This document shows positions 1 through 13,318 of a stretch of 62,000 nucleotides of DNA, in pieces. Each line of letters begins with the position of its first letter. Within the stretch, counting starts at the first letter, position 1. Under the pieces are notes generated by a model. It saw only the letters and a program-made list of their open reading frames with translations, searched no databases and was not told the origin of the DNA. The stretch spans positions 107,702 to 169,701 of the forward strand of contig NW_019773792.1 of assembly GCF_001039355.2 (NCBI RefSeq), written 5' to 3'. This DNA comes from Lingula anatina. Taxonomy: Eukaryota; Brachiopoda; Lingulata; Lingulida; Lingulidae. The position numbers and the translations under genes are program-made.

Positions 1-460
1 AAATTTTTTTTCCGATAACTCCTGAAATTAAATATAGCTAAAAATAACCATACACTCCCCTCCTTTACGCTTCTTTGCTCGCTACACAATTATTTAACAA
101 AAAACCTTCTAGGTTTTATTGAATCGTCTTTAAAATTTGCTCGTCCCTCGTTTACACTAAAATGATTGTCATTAAAATTCGCTTGCAAAGCCTCCTTTCT
201 GCTTCAGGGGTCACTAAGAAATTACAGTGAAAGTACACTCCTCCTCAAAAGGTTCAAGGTTCACTAAAAAAATTACATTAAAAGTATATACCTCCTCCGA
301 AAATGCAGGTTGAAAACCTCGTCTCTTACTACTCATAAAGCATAATTGAAATCCAAAAACGAATAAGCAACTTGGAGCTTTGAGAGGACCTCATGGTGAC
401 TTAAGTTTGTGAACAATTCAGATGGTCCCTCAGTGACTATTCTTTAAATTTGGACTCTAG

Positions 461-565
461 TCGTCTTTGTCAATGTCACTGAATACACAGCGTGGGTAGT
501 GGTTGTGATAGTCAAAGATAATGCATCGTCAATTACTCTTTTTGGTACATTTACATAAGGCGTAT
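461..565 (-). pseudogene. Decayed exon 3 of the Cys/EF-hand family
   Basis: The reverse strand has the acceptor AAATTACAG and reads ATACGCCTTATGTAAATGT.. in alignment with exon 3 of gene B, including the CxC codons, AAAAAG, and the TTCAGTGACATTGA end. A frameshift follows the AAAAAG run. No exon 1 or 2 counterpart was found nearby. Confidence 0.6.
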
Positions 566-3062
566 CTGTAATTTAATATTGCCGCATACAATGGATCAGT
601 TACGCCTTCAGGATTTTATTATGAAAAAAGGTTCGAATAAGTACGTCTCGCAGTTAGAATAAACGCGTTTTCTCTATAAATTTAGAGGTGGCTTTCATGT
701 TCCTGTTTTTGTCAAGAGTAATGCTGTTTGGGATATGTCGATCTGATTTAAACACCAAGCTATTCTTTTGTATTTCACAAAACGTTTTTAATATTAATTG
801 CCCCTATTCAAACATTTGCCTCTCAAACAGCGACGTCACACATGAAATATCTCTTTTTTTCAAAGCTACACTGAATTCAGAACAAGTGGATGTCTAATTA
901 AGAGCAATGTTGAAAAACACTGCTTTGTGTCTGCCAATAAGTTTCAGCGGCATAATCAGAAGAAAAAGGTAATTATATCTGGATTAAATGCGACTAATCC
1001 TCAGAAGCCATCAAATACCCACTGTGGTTTGAAACATCTTCTGAACATGAGAAAGCAGACAGTTTGAACTCAGTATACATATTCTGTTGTATTATATCAT
1101 TTTCCTACTTCATTAATTCATTCAGAAACAATCATCACATTTTTAAATTATCTTTTAAATAATCACAACTTAAAAAAAGCATTTGTTGTAAACTTAAGGC
1201 GCGAACCAAACAAGGTCTTCTCCATGATCTTTTTGTACTACCTTTGTAATAAAGTACAAAATGTAAAAAATGATAATAAAAAAAAATTCAAACAATACTG
1301 CGCTACCAGTAAATGACAGTGCATTTTTAGCTTTTTTAATCTCAACGGTATCAAAACACTATACCTAACCTAGCATATATAGCTTTAGCTATACCTATAC
1401 AAGCAGTGGACTTCAGAATCTATTTACTCCATCAATTAATTTACTTTACCAAGTATATCAAGGCAACAGCACCTGTTGATATCCAAGCTTGCACCACACA
1501 TTAGCATACACCTAACACTCTTAACTTTGCCTTTGGGCTTTTATATCCGAACATGTGCTCATATCTGACCCAGGTAATAAGAAATGATCATTAAAATAAT
1601 GACTGCGTGGAAGAAAAAACAAAATGCCTACATTTAAGAAGTTTAAAACCTATATCAATTCCTTAGCATGTAACAACTACATGTATGTTGAGCAACATTG
1701 AATTACAATGCTCTGCATCGGTAGAATCAATAAAATGTGAATCCCCATTATGAAAAAAAGTAGCACAAAACGTCGTAATGATACAGATTAGTTTTTGTCT
1801 GGATACACGGCCCATAATACCTTAAAGCCTTGGAAATGTTTTGATTGGTTTGATTAACTATGGATGACCAAACTGTGAAACAGTATGTGACACCGCAGGA
1901 ACTGGGATTATGGTAGGAGTGTTATGTCACAGGTGTTCAGCAGGGGTTCAAGGTGATTTGCAGAGCTGTAAAAATGTAATTTATTAGGTGTTATGATTGA
2001 AGTGGCGGATTTCCATCATACCGTCCTGTTTTTATTGCAGTAGTATTATTGTGAATCTCCATGGTTAAATTATTTTTGTATATTTTCTGCAATATTTCAG
2101 TAAATCAATGTCATTTTGTTTACTGTAGAGGCTGAACGGTCCGTTTTCTAACCGATAAGCGCCAAGGGTGACCAGGGCCCCGTATCTCGAAAGCTTCGCT
2201 ATGTTGCAAGCGGGCGCGAACATGGCTATTCTGCACTATTTGCGAGTGAGATTGCACCCACCTGCTGTCTCGAAGCCTCTTTAATTATAACCAATTATAA
2301 CCTCAAACTCTACTAAAGTTCGATTGCTGCATAAACTGAAGACGTCATAACACAATTACACAAAATGTGATTTTTTTCACCAAGACGCTAATCAAGAGGT
2401 TGTTTCTATTTATAAGAATATCATAATTACAAATACTGATATTTGAAGTGTTTGACACCAATAAAATGTCAAAAAACAATTCAATAAGCGAAGCTTGGAC
2501 TGACACAATTACTGACACATTGGTGAGTAGTGTCCAGTCTCACAATCATTATAGACATTGAGGAAGGTCTCGGTACGACCGAGTGCTTTGTTTCTGCAGA
2601 CAGTCTGCTTTTTCATTTTGTGTAGAAAATGACACTTTTAAATTTATGATTATTATCAATAGATTACACAGATGAATTACATTCATCAGAAAATATACAA
2701 TGATGTATGAAATGTTTAATTTTGAAATTTTTATGCATAATAAAACATGACTTTAGCATTCTTCACGTGAATATATTATTATATCTGGATTAAATGCGAC
2801 TAATCCTCAGAAGCCATCAAATACCCACTGTGGTTTGAAACATCTTCTCAACATGAGAAAGCAGACAGTTTGAACTCTGTATACATATTCTGTTGTATTA
2901 TATCATTTCCCTACTTCATTTATTCATTCAGAAACAATTTGCATTTGTTGTAAACATAAGGCGCAAACGAAATAAGGTCTCCCTTCTCTTTTTGTACTAC
3001 CTTTGTTAAAAATTACAAAATGTAAAAAATGATATACACACACTGGACAAAAGAAGTGTCAN

Positions 3063-3120
<58 letters not shown>
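3063..3120. repeat. TA microsatellite after a single N
   Basis: Uninterrupted TA repeat at the place where the partner copy carries the Tc1 element. Confidence 0.9.
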
Positions 3121-3121
<1 letters not shown>

Positions 3122-5911
3122 TGAGCTACCAGTAAATCACAGTGTATTTTTAGCATTTATAATCTCAACGTTATCAAAGCACTATACCTAACCTAGCATG
3201 GCTTTAGCTATACCTGTACAAACGATGGAGTTCAACATTTATTTGCTCCATCAATTAATTTACTTTACCAAGTATATCAAGGCAACAGCACCTGATGATG
3301 TCCACGCTTGCACCACACATTAGCATACATCTAACACTCTTATCTTTGCCTTGGGGCTTTCATCGAACATGTGCTCATATATGACCCAGGTAATAAGAAA
3401 TGATGATTAAAATCATTACTGCATGGAAAAAAATAAAATGCCTACATCTATTAATTCCTCAGGGTGTGACAACTATGTTGAGCAACAGTGAATTACAATC
3501 CTCTGCATCAGTAGAAATTATACAATGTAAATCGCCATTATGAAATAAAGCAGCACGAAACATCGTAATGAAAAAGATTAGTTTTGTCTGGATACAAGGT
3601 CCGTAATACCTTAAAACCTTGGAAATATTTTGATTGGTTTGATTAACTATGGATGACCAAACTGTGAAACTGCATGTGACACCGCAGGGACTGGGATGGC
3701 GGTAGGAGTGTTATGTCACAAAGTGCAGCAGGAGTTCAAGGCGATTTGCAGAGCTCCAGGAACTTATTAGGTGTTATTATTGAAGTGGCTTATTTCCATC
3801 ATACCGTCCTGTTTTTATTGCAGTAGTATTATTGTGAAATTTTTATGAATAAATTATTTTTGTATATTTTCTGCAATATTTCAGTAAATCAATGTCATTT
3901 TGTTTACTCTAGAGGCTGAACGGTCCGTTTTCTAACCGATAAGCGCCAAGGGTGACCAGGGCCAGACAATAAGCGTCATTAAAATATAAGATTTCACTGG
4001 TCTGCGTATTTCTCTTTGTTTGCGGCCAAGTCGCTAGCCTTTCCGCATTGTTTTGATGTTGAATTTGTGAGATATCCACTCCACTTCATGACGTCCGTTT
4101 TCTGTAAGAAAAAAATAGTTACTGTACATGCTTAAATAAGTAATATACATACATATGCCCTTGGATGCAAATAATATTGTCAGTGCGTTGAATCATTAAG
4201 TTAGGTCAATGAAACTGAAAGTAAAGTCTATTCTTTTGTTTTTTTTTAATTCAGTCAAAAATAATTGGACAATCAAATACATGTCACTTATATTTCTACT
4301 TCATAGCCACATTTCAGTATAAACTTAAAACAAGCAAAAACAACATTAAGTCTCTGGCACTATATATACATCGGTTTTGTTATATTACACAAAACGTGAC
4401 TGTGTAGTTCAATGCAGCTGTGACAACCGACATTAATTAGAACTGAATAAATTTCTTGGAAGTAAAATAAAGTTCTATACAAAAACGTAATTCATGCTGA
4501 CATAGGTATCATTTACACAATGAACCCATTTAAACCAGCAGGCAGTAACGGTATAAATTTACCCTCATACTTTGGTTTCGACGCTATAAGCAGAATACTC
4601 TATTTTTACTGCAAATGAGAGTTGCGTCATTATTGCTCGTTGAGTTTCGATCCTTTTTAATTTCAAAAGATGACTTTCACAGCAGTTGTAGCCTTTATTT
4701 TGGTATATTTTGCTATAGAACAATTCCACATAGTATGTTGTTACGCTAAAAAGATGTGAATGCCATCATTGTAAGTTAACTTACATGTAGATCCATTATA
4801 TGGTACAAATTATTTATTCCAATACTGTAAAACAGTATATGCAGTGGGTGTTTTATGTTCAAGTACTGGATAGTTCATGTTCATTTGTTATGAATAGATT
4901 TAACTAGTAGGTTTATTTGTTATGACAGCTTATTTATTTCATTTATTTACTTATTCATTTATTGATATAAAAATGCAATTGATTTATTTTCTTGACGCCA
5001 TCCACAAATATTGAGTCCTTATCAACTCTTGCCAAATCGAGTTTGCAAATATATATACTCTTGACTATTTGTTCTTTACTTGTGTTTTCAATTCACGCAA
5101 GGGTGCTATTTTTACCAGAGAGTTGTAATTCGTATATTAAAGTAAATGTATCGTGGAATCAAAGTTGAAGCTAGGGAAGAATTATACTTAAGTCTAGATT
5201 AAAATACCCCACGGTGACCACAACCTGTACTACCCCATACCCAATTCAAAAGACTTAATCGTGCTGTCTGATATCAACTCTGTGTGGTATGGCTATTGGT
5301 AAAATGTGGGCTGTAATAGAAACAATTCATATGGTGTCATTTTGAATAGGTCATAATATTTTCGATGTATTAACGGTATTACAAATATTAACTTGCTTTA
5401 TTTCACATATCTTAGATTCGGTATCAGGGCCCCCGGTGTCAGGCAACACGGTCCTACCATTCTATGGTCCGTACGACCCGGTGTTTTAAAAGTGAAAGTC
5501 CGACAGACTTTCTGTCCTGGAATAACGGGCCCCAGACTCTGCAAGTTCTAAAATGTAGAATCCCACCTTGGCGTTATGTCAGTGTGGAATGTCCTGAAAC
5601 CCTATGTTTTAAAACCAAAGGTCCGCATTGAAGGGTAATTATAAACAAAAAGTTCAATTTATTACATTCATTCAAAATAAGGATAAACATGATCAAAATT
5701 TTGCTGTATAAAATAGGCGATTTATTTTTTTATTAGTTTTGTGACCAGTACTCCAGGACTCAAAGAAGCAGAGTGATAGTCCTTAAACAATACTTAAAGA
5801 TTGAAATCTGCTCTTTTTATCTTATTGTATTGTATCACTCTATACTATTGATTACTATTGATTACCCATCAGTTACATATTAGTATAATTTGTACAGTGA
5901 CGCAGCTTCTT

Positions 5912-5974
5912 TTTTTCTATACAGCCATTACGGCATCTACTAACTCCTCCTTGGCGATGTGATCACCCCAAATA
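5912..5974 (-). pseudogene. Decayed exon 4 (EF-hand) relic
   Basis: The reverse strand aligns with exon 4 of B: HIAKEELVDAVMAV then TAG, where B has a Ser codon, followed by recognisable KKRS. The acceptor AG has become GG. Confidence 0.6.
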
Positions 5975-6351
5975 ATACGCTTAACTTATAAATTTGTAGA
6001 ATGGAAAACATTACAAGTCAACATTAAAGGCTATTGGCACAAGTATACTAACAGGATGTACATCCTATATAATTACATTTCTTTCCGAAAAAAAAATACA
6101 TTGAATATAAAATAAAGTTTTTGCTTCTATAAAACATGACAGCATCCAAGAGAACAAGAAAGCGTTAAATATGTCTTACTATTAGATACCATGAAATAAA
6201 CAGGTAATACATTTTGTAAAACCTCATGAAGCATATTTGAAATTACAAAACGTTAAAGCCAAGTGGAGCTTTGAGAGGACCCCATGGTGACTTAAGTTTG
6301 TGAACACTTTGGATGGTCTCTCTGTGACTATTCTATAAATTTGGCCCCTAC

Positions 6352-6455
6352 CCCTCTCTGTCAATGTCACTGAATACCGCCTGGGTAGTGGTTCTGATAG
6401 TCAAGGATGACGCACCGTCAATTGCTCTTTTTTGGTACATTTATACAAGACGTAT
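6352..6455 (-). pseudogene. Decayed exon 3 of the Cys/EF-hand family
   Basis: Equivalent to the relic at 461-565. The downstream frame is still open (QKRAIDGASSLTIRTTT.. then FSDIDREG), but it is one base out of phase with the CxC part because the A run is longer. Confidence 0.6.
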
Positions 6456-6566
6456 CTGTATTTAAATACTGTCGCAGTTTTGCCATCGGGGTTTTATGAA
6501 AAAGGTTCGAATAAGCACGCCTCGCAATAAATACTCTACAAATTTAGAGGTGGATTTCATGTTCCT

Positions 6567-7453
6567 CACTGAGAATAAAATCGGAGTCCAAAAGACTCCA
6601 AACTTGAAGTCCAGCAGTGGTGCCTAAAATAACTCCCAATTGGAGTCGAGTTGCCTCCGATGGAGTAGCGCCATCCCAGACCCCACAGGAGGGTCACAAT
6701 TGACTCCATTCACATATCCCTTCATCCCTTGATTTATCTCTACAAAAGAGTCACCATGACCCCATATTAAGGGATTTTTGACTCTTGGCACATTATGAAA
6801 ATAATAATAATAATAATAACAATAGTGCCAAGCGGGGAGACAGCAGGTACCGTTTAATAAAGACTGATATGTCCTTCGGCTCTGGAGGCGGACACTCTAA
6901 ACACAAGGTCATCCGGTCGCATAGGATGTTGAAACAGCAATAACAAACAGTTTTTAAATCTGGTAATAAACAGCATCACACACACACACACACACGCACA
7001 CACATACACACATATACAGGGTGTGGCCAATTGAAAGCCCGGGCCAGTAATAAGTGCACGAGTTCTGCTTGCAGAAACACACAGAAAAGCACTTGTTCAT
7101 GCATAAAACCAACTATGGCCAATAAAGTAATGTTTATACTGACAAAGTATGATGAAAACTGTTCTCACCACGCCTTCTGCTCACTGCCATCACAAGTACT
7201 GAGTGCGAGGCTTACTGTCCAGCGAGCGAAAAGAGTCGGTGAAAGGGGTCAGCCAGACACTGGCCCCCAGTAATGTGACTCTGATTTTAGAGACTCCATC
7301 AGAGCCAGGGGTGATTGACTATGAGAAGAGAGTCTAACGACTCAGGTAGTGGGGTAATTTGACCCTTATATAGGAGCCAAATTAACTCCATGAGGGTCAA
7401 AGAGTGCTGGACTCTGACTAGAGAGTCAAATTACTCCAATTTTATTCTCAGTG
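6567..7453. mobile_element. Inverted-repeat element 1, copy 1
   Basis: Ends are CACTGAGAATAAAAT and its reverse complement. Comparison with repeat copy a (GTTCCT|GTTTTTG) shows the empty site; a 2-bp duplication (CT) is likely. The interior is rich in GGAGTC/GACTCC. No transposase frame was seen. Confidence 0.75.
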
Positions 7454-7507
7454 CTGTTTTGTGAAGAGTTATGCTGTTTGGGAGATGTCCATCTGATTTA
7501 AACACCA

Positions 7508-7914
7508 GGGCCCGGTTTTATAAAGGATGTTTATCACTAACCAGTGGATAAGCCTAACCAGTGGATAAAATCTCCAAACACTGGTTAACTAAACGGCGGT
7601 TAAAATTGTGTTTTATAAACAGCATTTAAACAGCCATTTAGTTTTTTTAACCAGTGTTTAGTTGCTATGAACAACTTAACCAGACCATATTTGGAAATAA
7701 AATTTCTCAGAATGCAATGGGTCTCTATAAACAAAATAAAATACCCATAATTAATCCATTGTTCTTTTGTGTTGTCTGCTATTCTTTAATGTACTTTGGC
7801 ATTGTCAGCAATATCTGAGAAAACAAAGAGATGATTTAGATTGATTTAGATGATTTAGATTGCCAGAGTATGTTTACGTACTTATTTTCCAAAAAAAAAA
7901 AAATAATAATAAAA

Positions 7915-7953
<39 letters not shown>

Positions 7954-8430
7954 AAATAATAATAATAATTATAAATAAATTAATAATCATAATATCATAA
8001 AAAATATTCAAAATGAAACTAGTTTCCTTGAAAGAATGATTCCTTTCCGTCTCTGGAGCTAGTTGGTTTTGAAGTAAGTTTTTTAAATACAGTATCGAAT
8101 TTCTACTGAATCTAAATCTTTCAATGAGTTCTTGCTCAGTTGCTCCATCAAAATCAAATCAATCTCTACTGAAATTGCTGTCTCTTCTCGGTCTTAAAGG
8201 TATATATCTGCGAGGATTTCTGGCAAACCGCAGCAGGTTTGTTATTTTTATCCGGCGTTTAAGAAATTTAAACTACCTCCCTCAAGCGTATAAATTTAAC
8301 CAACCGTTAAGAAGATTTAACCATTGGTTAGTGCTAAACGACGTTCATGAAACCCGGTTAAACGTCGTTTAAGTTAAACGCTGGATTTAATCGGTGGTTA
8401 GTGCTAAACGTCCTTTATAAAACCGGGCCC
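7508..8430. mobile_element. Inverted-repeat element 3
   Basis: Ends GGGCCCGGTTTTATAAAGGA and its complement. The internal arms are built of repeated AACCAGTGG/CCACTGGTT-like words, and an AAAT microsatellite lies in the middle. Repeat copy a shows the empty site. Confidence 0.75.
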
Positions 8431-11400
8431 AGGCTAGTATTGAGAGCAATATTGAAAAACACAGCTTTGTGTCTGCCAATAAGTTTCAGCGGCAGAATCA
8501 AAAGAAATAGGTCATATAATTATTATATCTGGATTAAATGCGACTAACCCTCAGAAGCCATCAAATACTCACTGTGGTTTGAAACATCTTCTCAACATGA
8601 GAAAGCAGACAGTTTGAACTCGGTGTACATATTCTTTTGTATCATATCATTTTCCTACTTCATTACTTCATTCAGAAACAATCATCACATTTTTAAATTA
8701 CCTTTTAAATCTTCACAACTTAAAAATTGCATTTGTTGTAAACTTAAGGCGCTAACCAAATAAGGTCTCCTCCATGATCTTTTTGTACTACCTTTGTAAT
8801 AAAGTACAAAATGTAAAAAATGATAATGAAAAAAATTCAAACAATACTGCGCTACCAGTAAATGACAGTGCATTTTTTAGCTTTTTTAATCTCAACGGTA
8901 TCAAAACACTATACCTTACCTAGCATATATGGCTTTAGCTATACCTATACAAGCAGTGGACTTCAGAATGTATATACTCCATCAATTAATTTACTTTACT
9001 AAGTATATCAAGGCAACAGCACCTGATGATGGCCAAGCTTGCACCACACATTAGCATACATCTAACACTCTTAACTTTGCCTTGGGGCTTTCATCGAACA
9101 TGAGCTCATATTTGACCCAGGTAATAAGAAATTTTCATTAAAATCATTACTGCGTGGAAAAAAATAAAATGCCTACATCTATTAATTTCTCAGGGTGTGA
9201 CAACTATGTTGAGCAACAGTGAATTACAATCCTCTGCATCAGTAGAAATTATACAATGTAAATCGCCATTATGAAATAAAGCAGCACGAAACATAGTAAT
9301 GAAAAAGATTAGTTTTGTCTGGATACAAGGTCCGTAATACCTTAAAACCTTGGATATAATTTGATTGGTTTGATTAACTATGGAAGACCAAACTGTGAAA
9401 CTGCATGTGACACCGCAGGAACTGGGATTGTGGTAGGAGTGTTATGTCACAGGAGTTCAGCAGGAGTTCAAGGTGATTTGTAGAGCTCCAGGACTTACTA
9501 GGTGTTATTATTGAAGTGGCACATTTCCATCACACCATTCTGATTTTATTGCAGTAGTATTATTGTGAAATTTTTATGAATAAATTATTTTTGTATATTT
9601 TCTGCAATATTTCAGTAAATCAATGTCATTTTGTTTACTTCAGAGGATGAACTGTCCGTTTTCTAACCGATAAGCGCCAAGGGTGACCAGGGCCAGTCAA
9701 TAAGCGTCATTAGAATATAAGATATCACTGGTCTGCGTATTTCTCTTTGTTTGCGGCCAAGTCGCTAGCCTTTCCGCATTGTTTTGATGTTGAATTTGCG
9801 AGATATCCACTCCACTGACGTACGTTTGCTTGAAAAAAATTGTTACTGTACAAGCTATCGTAAAGTAAGCAATGTTTTTTTTCTTTTTCTTTTTAAGGCA
9901 AAGATAAATGATTTGTATAATTTTTATACTCAAATTTACATGCATGTATACATTTCAGATAATTTTCCTAATTCTGCTATTTACTGTTTATCAAAATATA
10001 TAATGATTCTTAAGCAAAACCCGTTTAATCCGGTTATCAATAAATGACCAGATGACTATATAGTGTTTAATCGACTAATATACATACATATGCCCTTGGA
10101 TGCAAATATTATTGTCAGTGCGTTGAATCATTATGTTTAGTCAATGAGATTGAAAGTAAATTCTATTCTTTTATATTTTAATTCCGTCAAAAATAATTGG
10201 ACAATCAAATACATGTCACTTATATTTCTACTTCATAGCCACATTTCAGTATAAACTTAAAACAAGCAAAACCAACATTAAGTCTCTGGCACTACATCGG
10301 TTTTGTTACATTTCACAAAATGTGAATGTGTAGTTCAATGCAGCTGTGACAACCGACATTAATTAGAACTGATTAAATTTCTTGGAAGTAAAATAAAGTA
10401 CTATACAAAAACGTAATTCATGCTGACATAGGTATCATTTACACAATGAACCCATTCAAACAAGCAGGCAGTCACGGTATAAATTTACCTTCATACTTTG
10501 GTTTCAAAGCTATAAGCAGGATACTCTATTTTTACTGCAAATGAGAGTTGCGTCATTATTGCTCATTGAGTTTCGATCCTTTTTAATTTCAAAAGATGAC
10601 ACAGCAGTTGTAGCCTTTATTTTGGTATATTTTGCTATAGAACAATTCCACATAGTATTTTGTTACGCTAAAAAGATGTGAATGCCATCATTGTAAGTTA
10701 ACTTACATGTACATCTATTATATGGTACAAATTATTTTCTGCATATATTGTACTAGCCTGTAATACAGTATATGCAGTGGGTGTTTTATGTTTAAGTACG
10801 GGATAGTTCATGTCCATTTGTTATTAATAGATTTAGCTAGCTATAGTAGGTTTATTTGTAATGACCTGCTAGCTTATTTATTTTATTTATTTACTTATTC
10901 ATTTACTGATAGAAAAATGCAATTGATTTATTTTCTTGACGCCATCCACAAATATTGAGTCCTTATCAACTCTTGCCAAATCGAGTTCGCAAATATATAT
11001 ACTCTGGACTATTTGTTTTTTACTTGTATTTCAATTCACGCAAGGGTGCTATTTTTACCAGAGAGTTGTAATTCGTATAAAAGTAAAAGTATCGTGAGAT
11101 CAAATTTGAAGCAAGGGAAGAATTATACTTAAGTCTAGGTTAAATCTCCATGCTGACCACAACCCGTACTACACCATACCCAATTCAAAAGACTTAATCG
11201 TGCCTGATATCAACTCTGTGTGGTATGGCTATTGGTAAAATGTGGGCTGTAATAAAAAACAATTCATATGGTGTCATTTTGAATAGGTCATAAAATTTTA
11301 GATGTATTAACGGTATTACCAATATTAACTTGCTTTATTTCGCATATCTTAGAATCGGTATCAGGGCCCCCGGTGTCAAGCAACACGGTCCTACCATTCT

Positions 11401-11928
11401 ATGGTCCGTACGACCCGGTGTTTCGAAGTGAAGTGACTTTCTGTCTCGAAATAACGGGCCCCAGACTCTAAGTTCTAAAATGTAGAATCCCACCTGGGCA
11501 GTATGACAGTGTGGAATATCCTGGGACCCTATGTTTTAAAACCAAAGTTCGGCATTGAAGGGTAATTATAAACAAAATGTTCAGTTTATTACATTCATTC
11601 ATTCAAAATAAGGATAAACATAATCAAAATTTTGCTATATAAAGTAACACCCATCGTGTGGATTCAGACACATCCAGGCTCTCACAATTAGGAATCGGTG
11701 GATTTAGGGGGAAAAAGGTGTACACGAGCAAAGAAAAATGCAAATGTAAAATCGGCAGCTCATTTATTTTCGTATTCGTTTTGTGAACAGTACTCTAGGA
11801 CTCAAAGAATCAGGGTGTTATAATAGTCCTTAGGCAATATTTAAGATTAAAATGTAGTAGCTCTATTTATCATATCGATTACCCATCAGTTACCTGTCAG
11901 TATACTTGTAATTTGTACATCTTTTTCT

Positions 11929-11980
11929 CTACACGGCCATTACAGCATCTACTAACTCCTCCTTGGAGATGTGATCAACC
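11929..11980 (-). pseudogene. Decayed exon 4 (EF-hand) relic
   Basis: Reads HISKEELVDAVMAV then TAG at the same codon as the 5912 relic. Here the acceptor CTTTAG is intact. The matching exon 3 is missing, replaced by the fold-back element at 12,138. Confidence 0.6.
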
Positions 11981-12137
11981 CTAAAGCATACGGTAAAATT
12001 TTAAAATTGTAGAATGGGGAACAATTACAAGTCAACATAAAATGTTCTTGCCACAGGTACATGAATACAAACAGAATATACATTCTATTTAATTACATTC
12101 CTTTCTGAGAAAAAGAATTACATTGAATACAAAATAA

Positions 12138-12284
12138 CACAGACGATCGAGCGTCATCTATCTCCGTCAAGAAAAGCCACGCCAGGCAGATGGTGAAGAT
12201 TCTGAACTGCGTTAGATGAGAAAATTAAACAACTTTATATTTAATAAACTGTTATTACCTTCCTTTGAGCATTTATTTTAAAAG

Positions 12285-12329
<45 letters not shown>

Positions 12330-12535
12330 ACACACACACAAAGGAAGGTAATAACAGTTTATTAAGTATAAAGTATGTATTCTAAACCATAGATACTATG
12401 ACCAAAAAACTCCATTACCGTAGTTGTGAAGTGAATGTTTATCGTTGTTTAATTTTCTCAGCTAACTCAGTTCAGAATCTTCACCATCTACCTGGCGTGA
12501 CTTTTCTTGACGGAGCTAGATGACGTTTGTGTGTC
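12138..12535. mobile_element. Fold-back element 4 with central A tract
   Basis: Arms of about 150 bp (for example TCCGTCAAGAAAAG and CTTTTCTTGACGGA, TTATTACCTTCCTTTG and its complement) surround an A tract of about 40 bases and CA repeats. Confidence 0.75.
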
Positions 12536-13318
12536 ACCCTGATACGTCAATAATTAAAAACAATTAAATATCAAAATGACTTTATTATGTCAGCCTAGTT
12601 ACCACAGTAAAAACCATTTTATTAACTTTTAACATATTAAATAAAACCGCCGTATGTCGGCAGTGTCCAAATGCCCACCGCGTGACAGAGGACCACGCCA
12701 ACTGCTAACAGAAATGTGATGTCATGCCATGTCTATCGTGAGCTTCAGCTGCCATGCCTGCCTGCTCCTTCATTTTTATATCTCAGAACATATGAGAAAG
12801 AGAACAAACTGGCAGTTATATGGTACCTCTGACAATCAGGATGTGAAGTCAAACCAGTATCTCAAAGTATTGTTATCCGTGCCTCATTCCTTACATAAGA
12901 GCTCTAAACTTAATAACCTAAAAAAAATCAATTAATCTCAACAAAAATGGTAAGCACGACCCTTAGTTTTTTTAAAGCTGAAAGTAAAAAGGGAGAGCGA
13001 AGACTAATGCAGTGTGCTAGTGCAAGTGGGATATCTACTTTTCTGTTTTTCTGTCAAACTGAACAGAGATTATATCAACGACGTCACTTCTTAATCAGCT
13101 TGGGTTTTCATACTTGCAAAAGGATAATCTAGTAATCCACGGGAAATAGAAGCATCCAGGAATGAGAGACGGTCGGCAGTTTTTAAGTCTAAGAACTATT
13201 CAAAATATCTACATAAATTACAAAGACGTAGCCAATTCCGCACTGCTTTCGTGCTAAGGCAAAATCAAGAAGATTCGTTGCACACACTCAGAGCGCTTAC
13301 AGATTTAAAGACGAGATA
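12536..13318. other. Unique sequence upstream of the GPCR
   Basis: Short open frames only; no exon-like splice signals or repeats recognised. Confidence 0.5.

Larger units (their letters stand above)
361..6249. repeat. Segmental repeat copy a
   Basis: Shares long blocks with 6,250-12,140, 16,690-20,260 and 23,449-29,560. Landmarks are GGAGCTTTGAGAGGACC at its start and GCGGCCAAGTCGCTAGCC at about 4,020. Internally, 950-2,150 and 2,780-3,960 are also repeats of each other. Besides the exon relics listed separately I see no intact gene here. Confidence 0.8.
6250..12140. repeat. Segmental repeat copy b
   Basis: Repeats copy a block by block but has gained two inverted-repeat elements (6567-7453 and 7508-8430) and lacks the internal duplication of copy a. 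The stretch 10,080-12,130 matches 4,140-6,130 closely. Confidence 0.8.
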
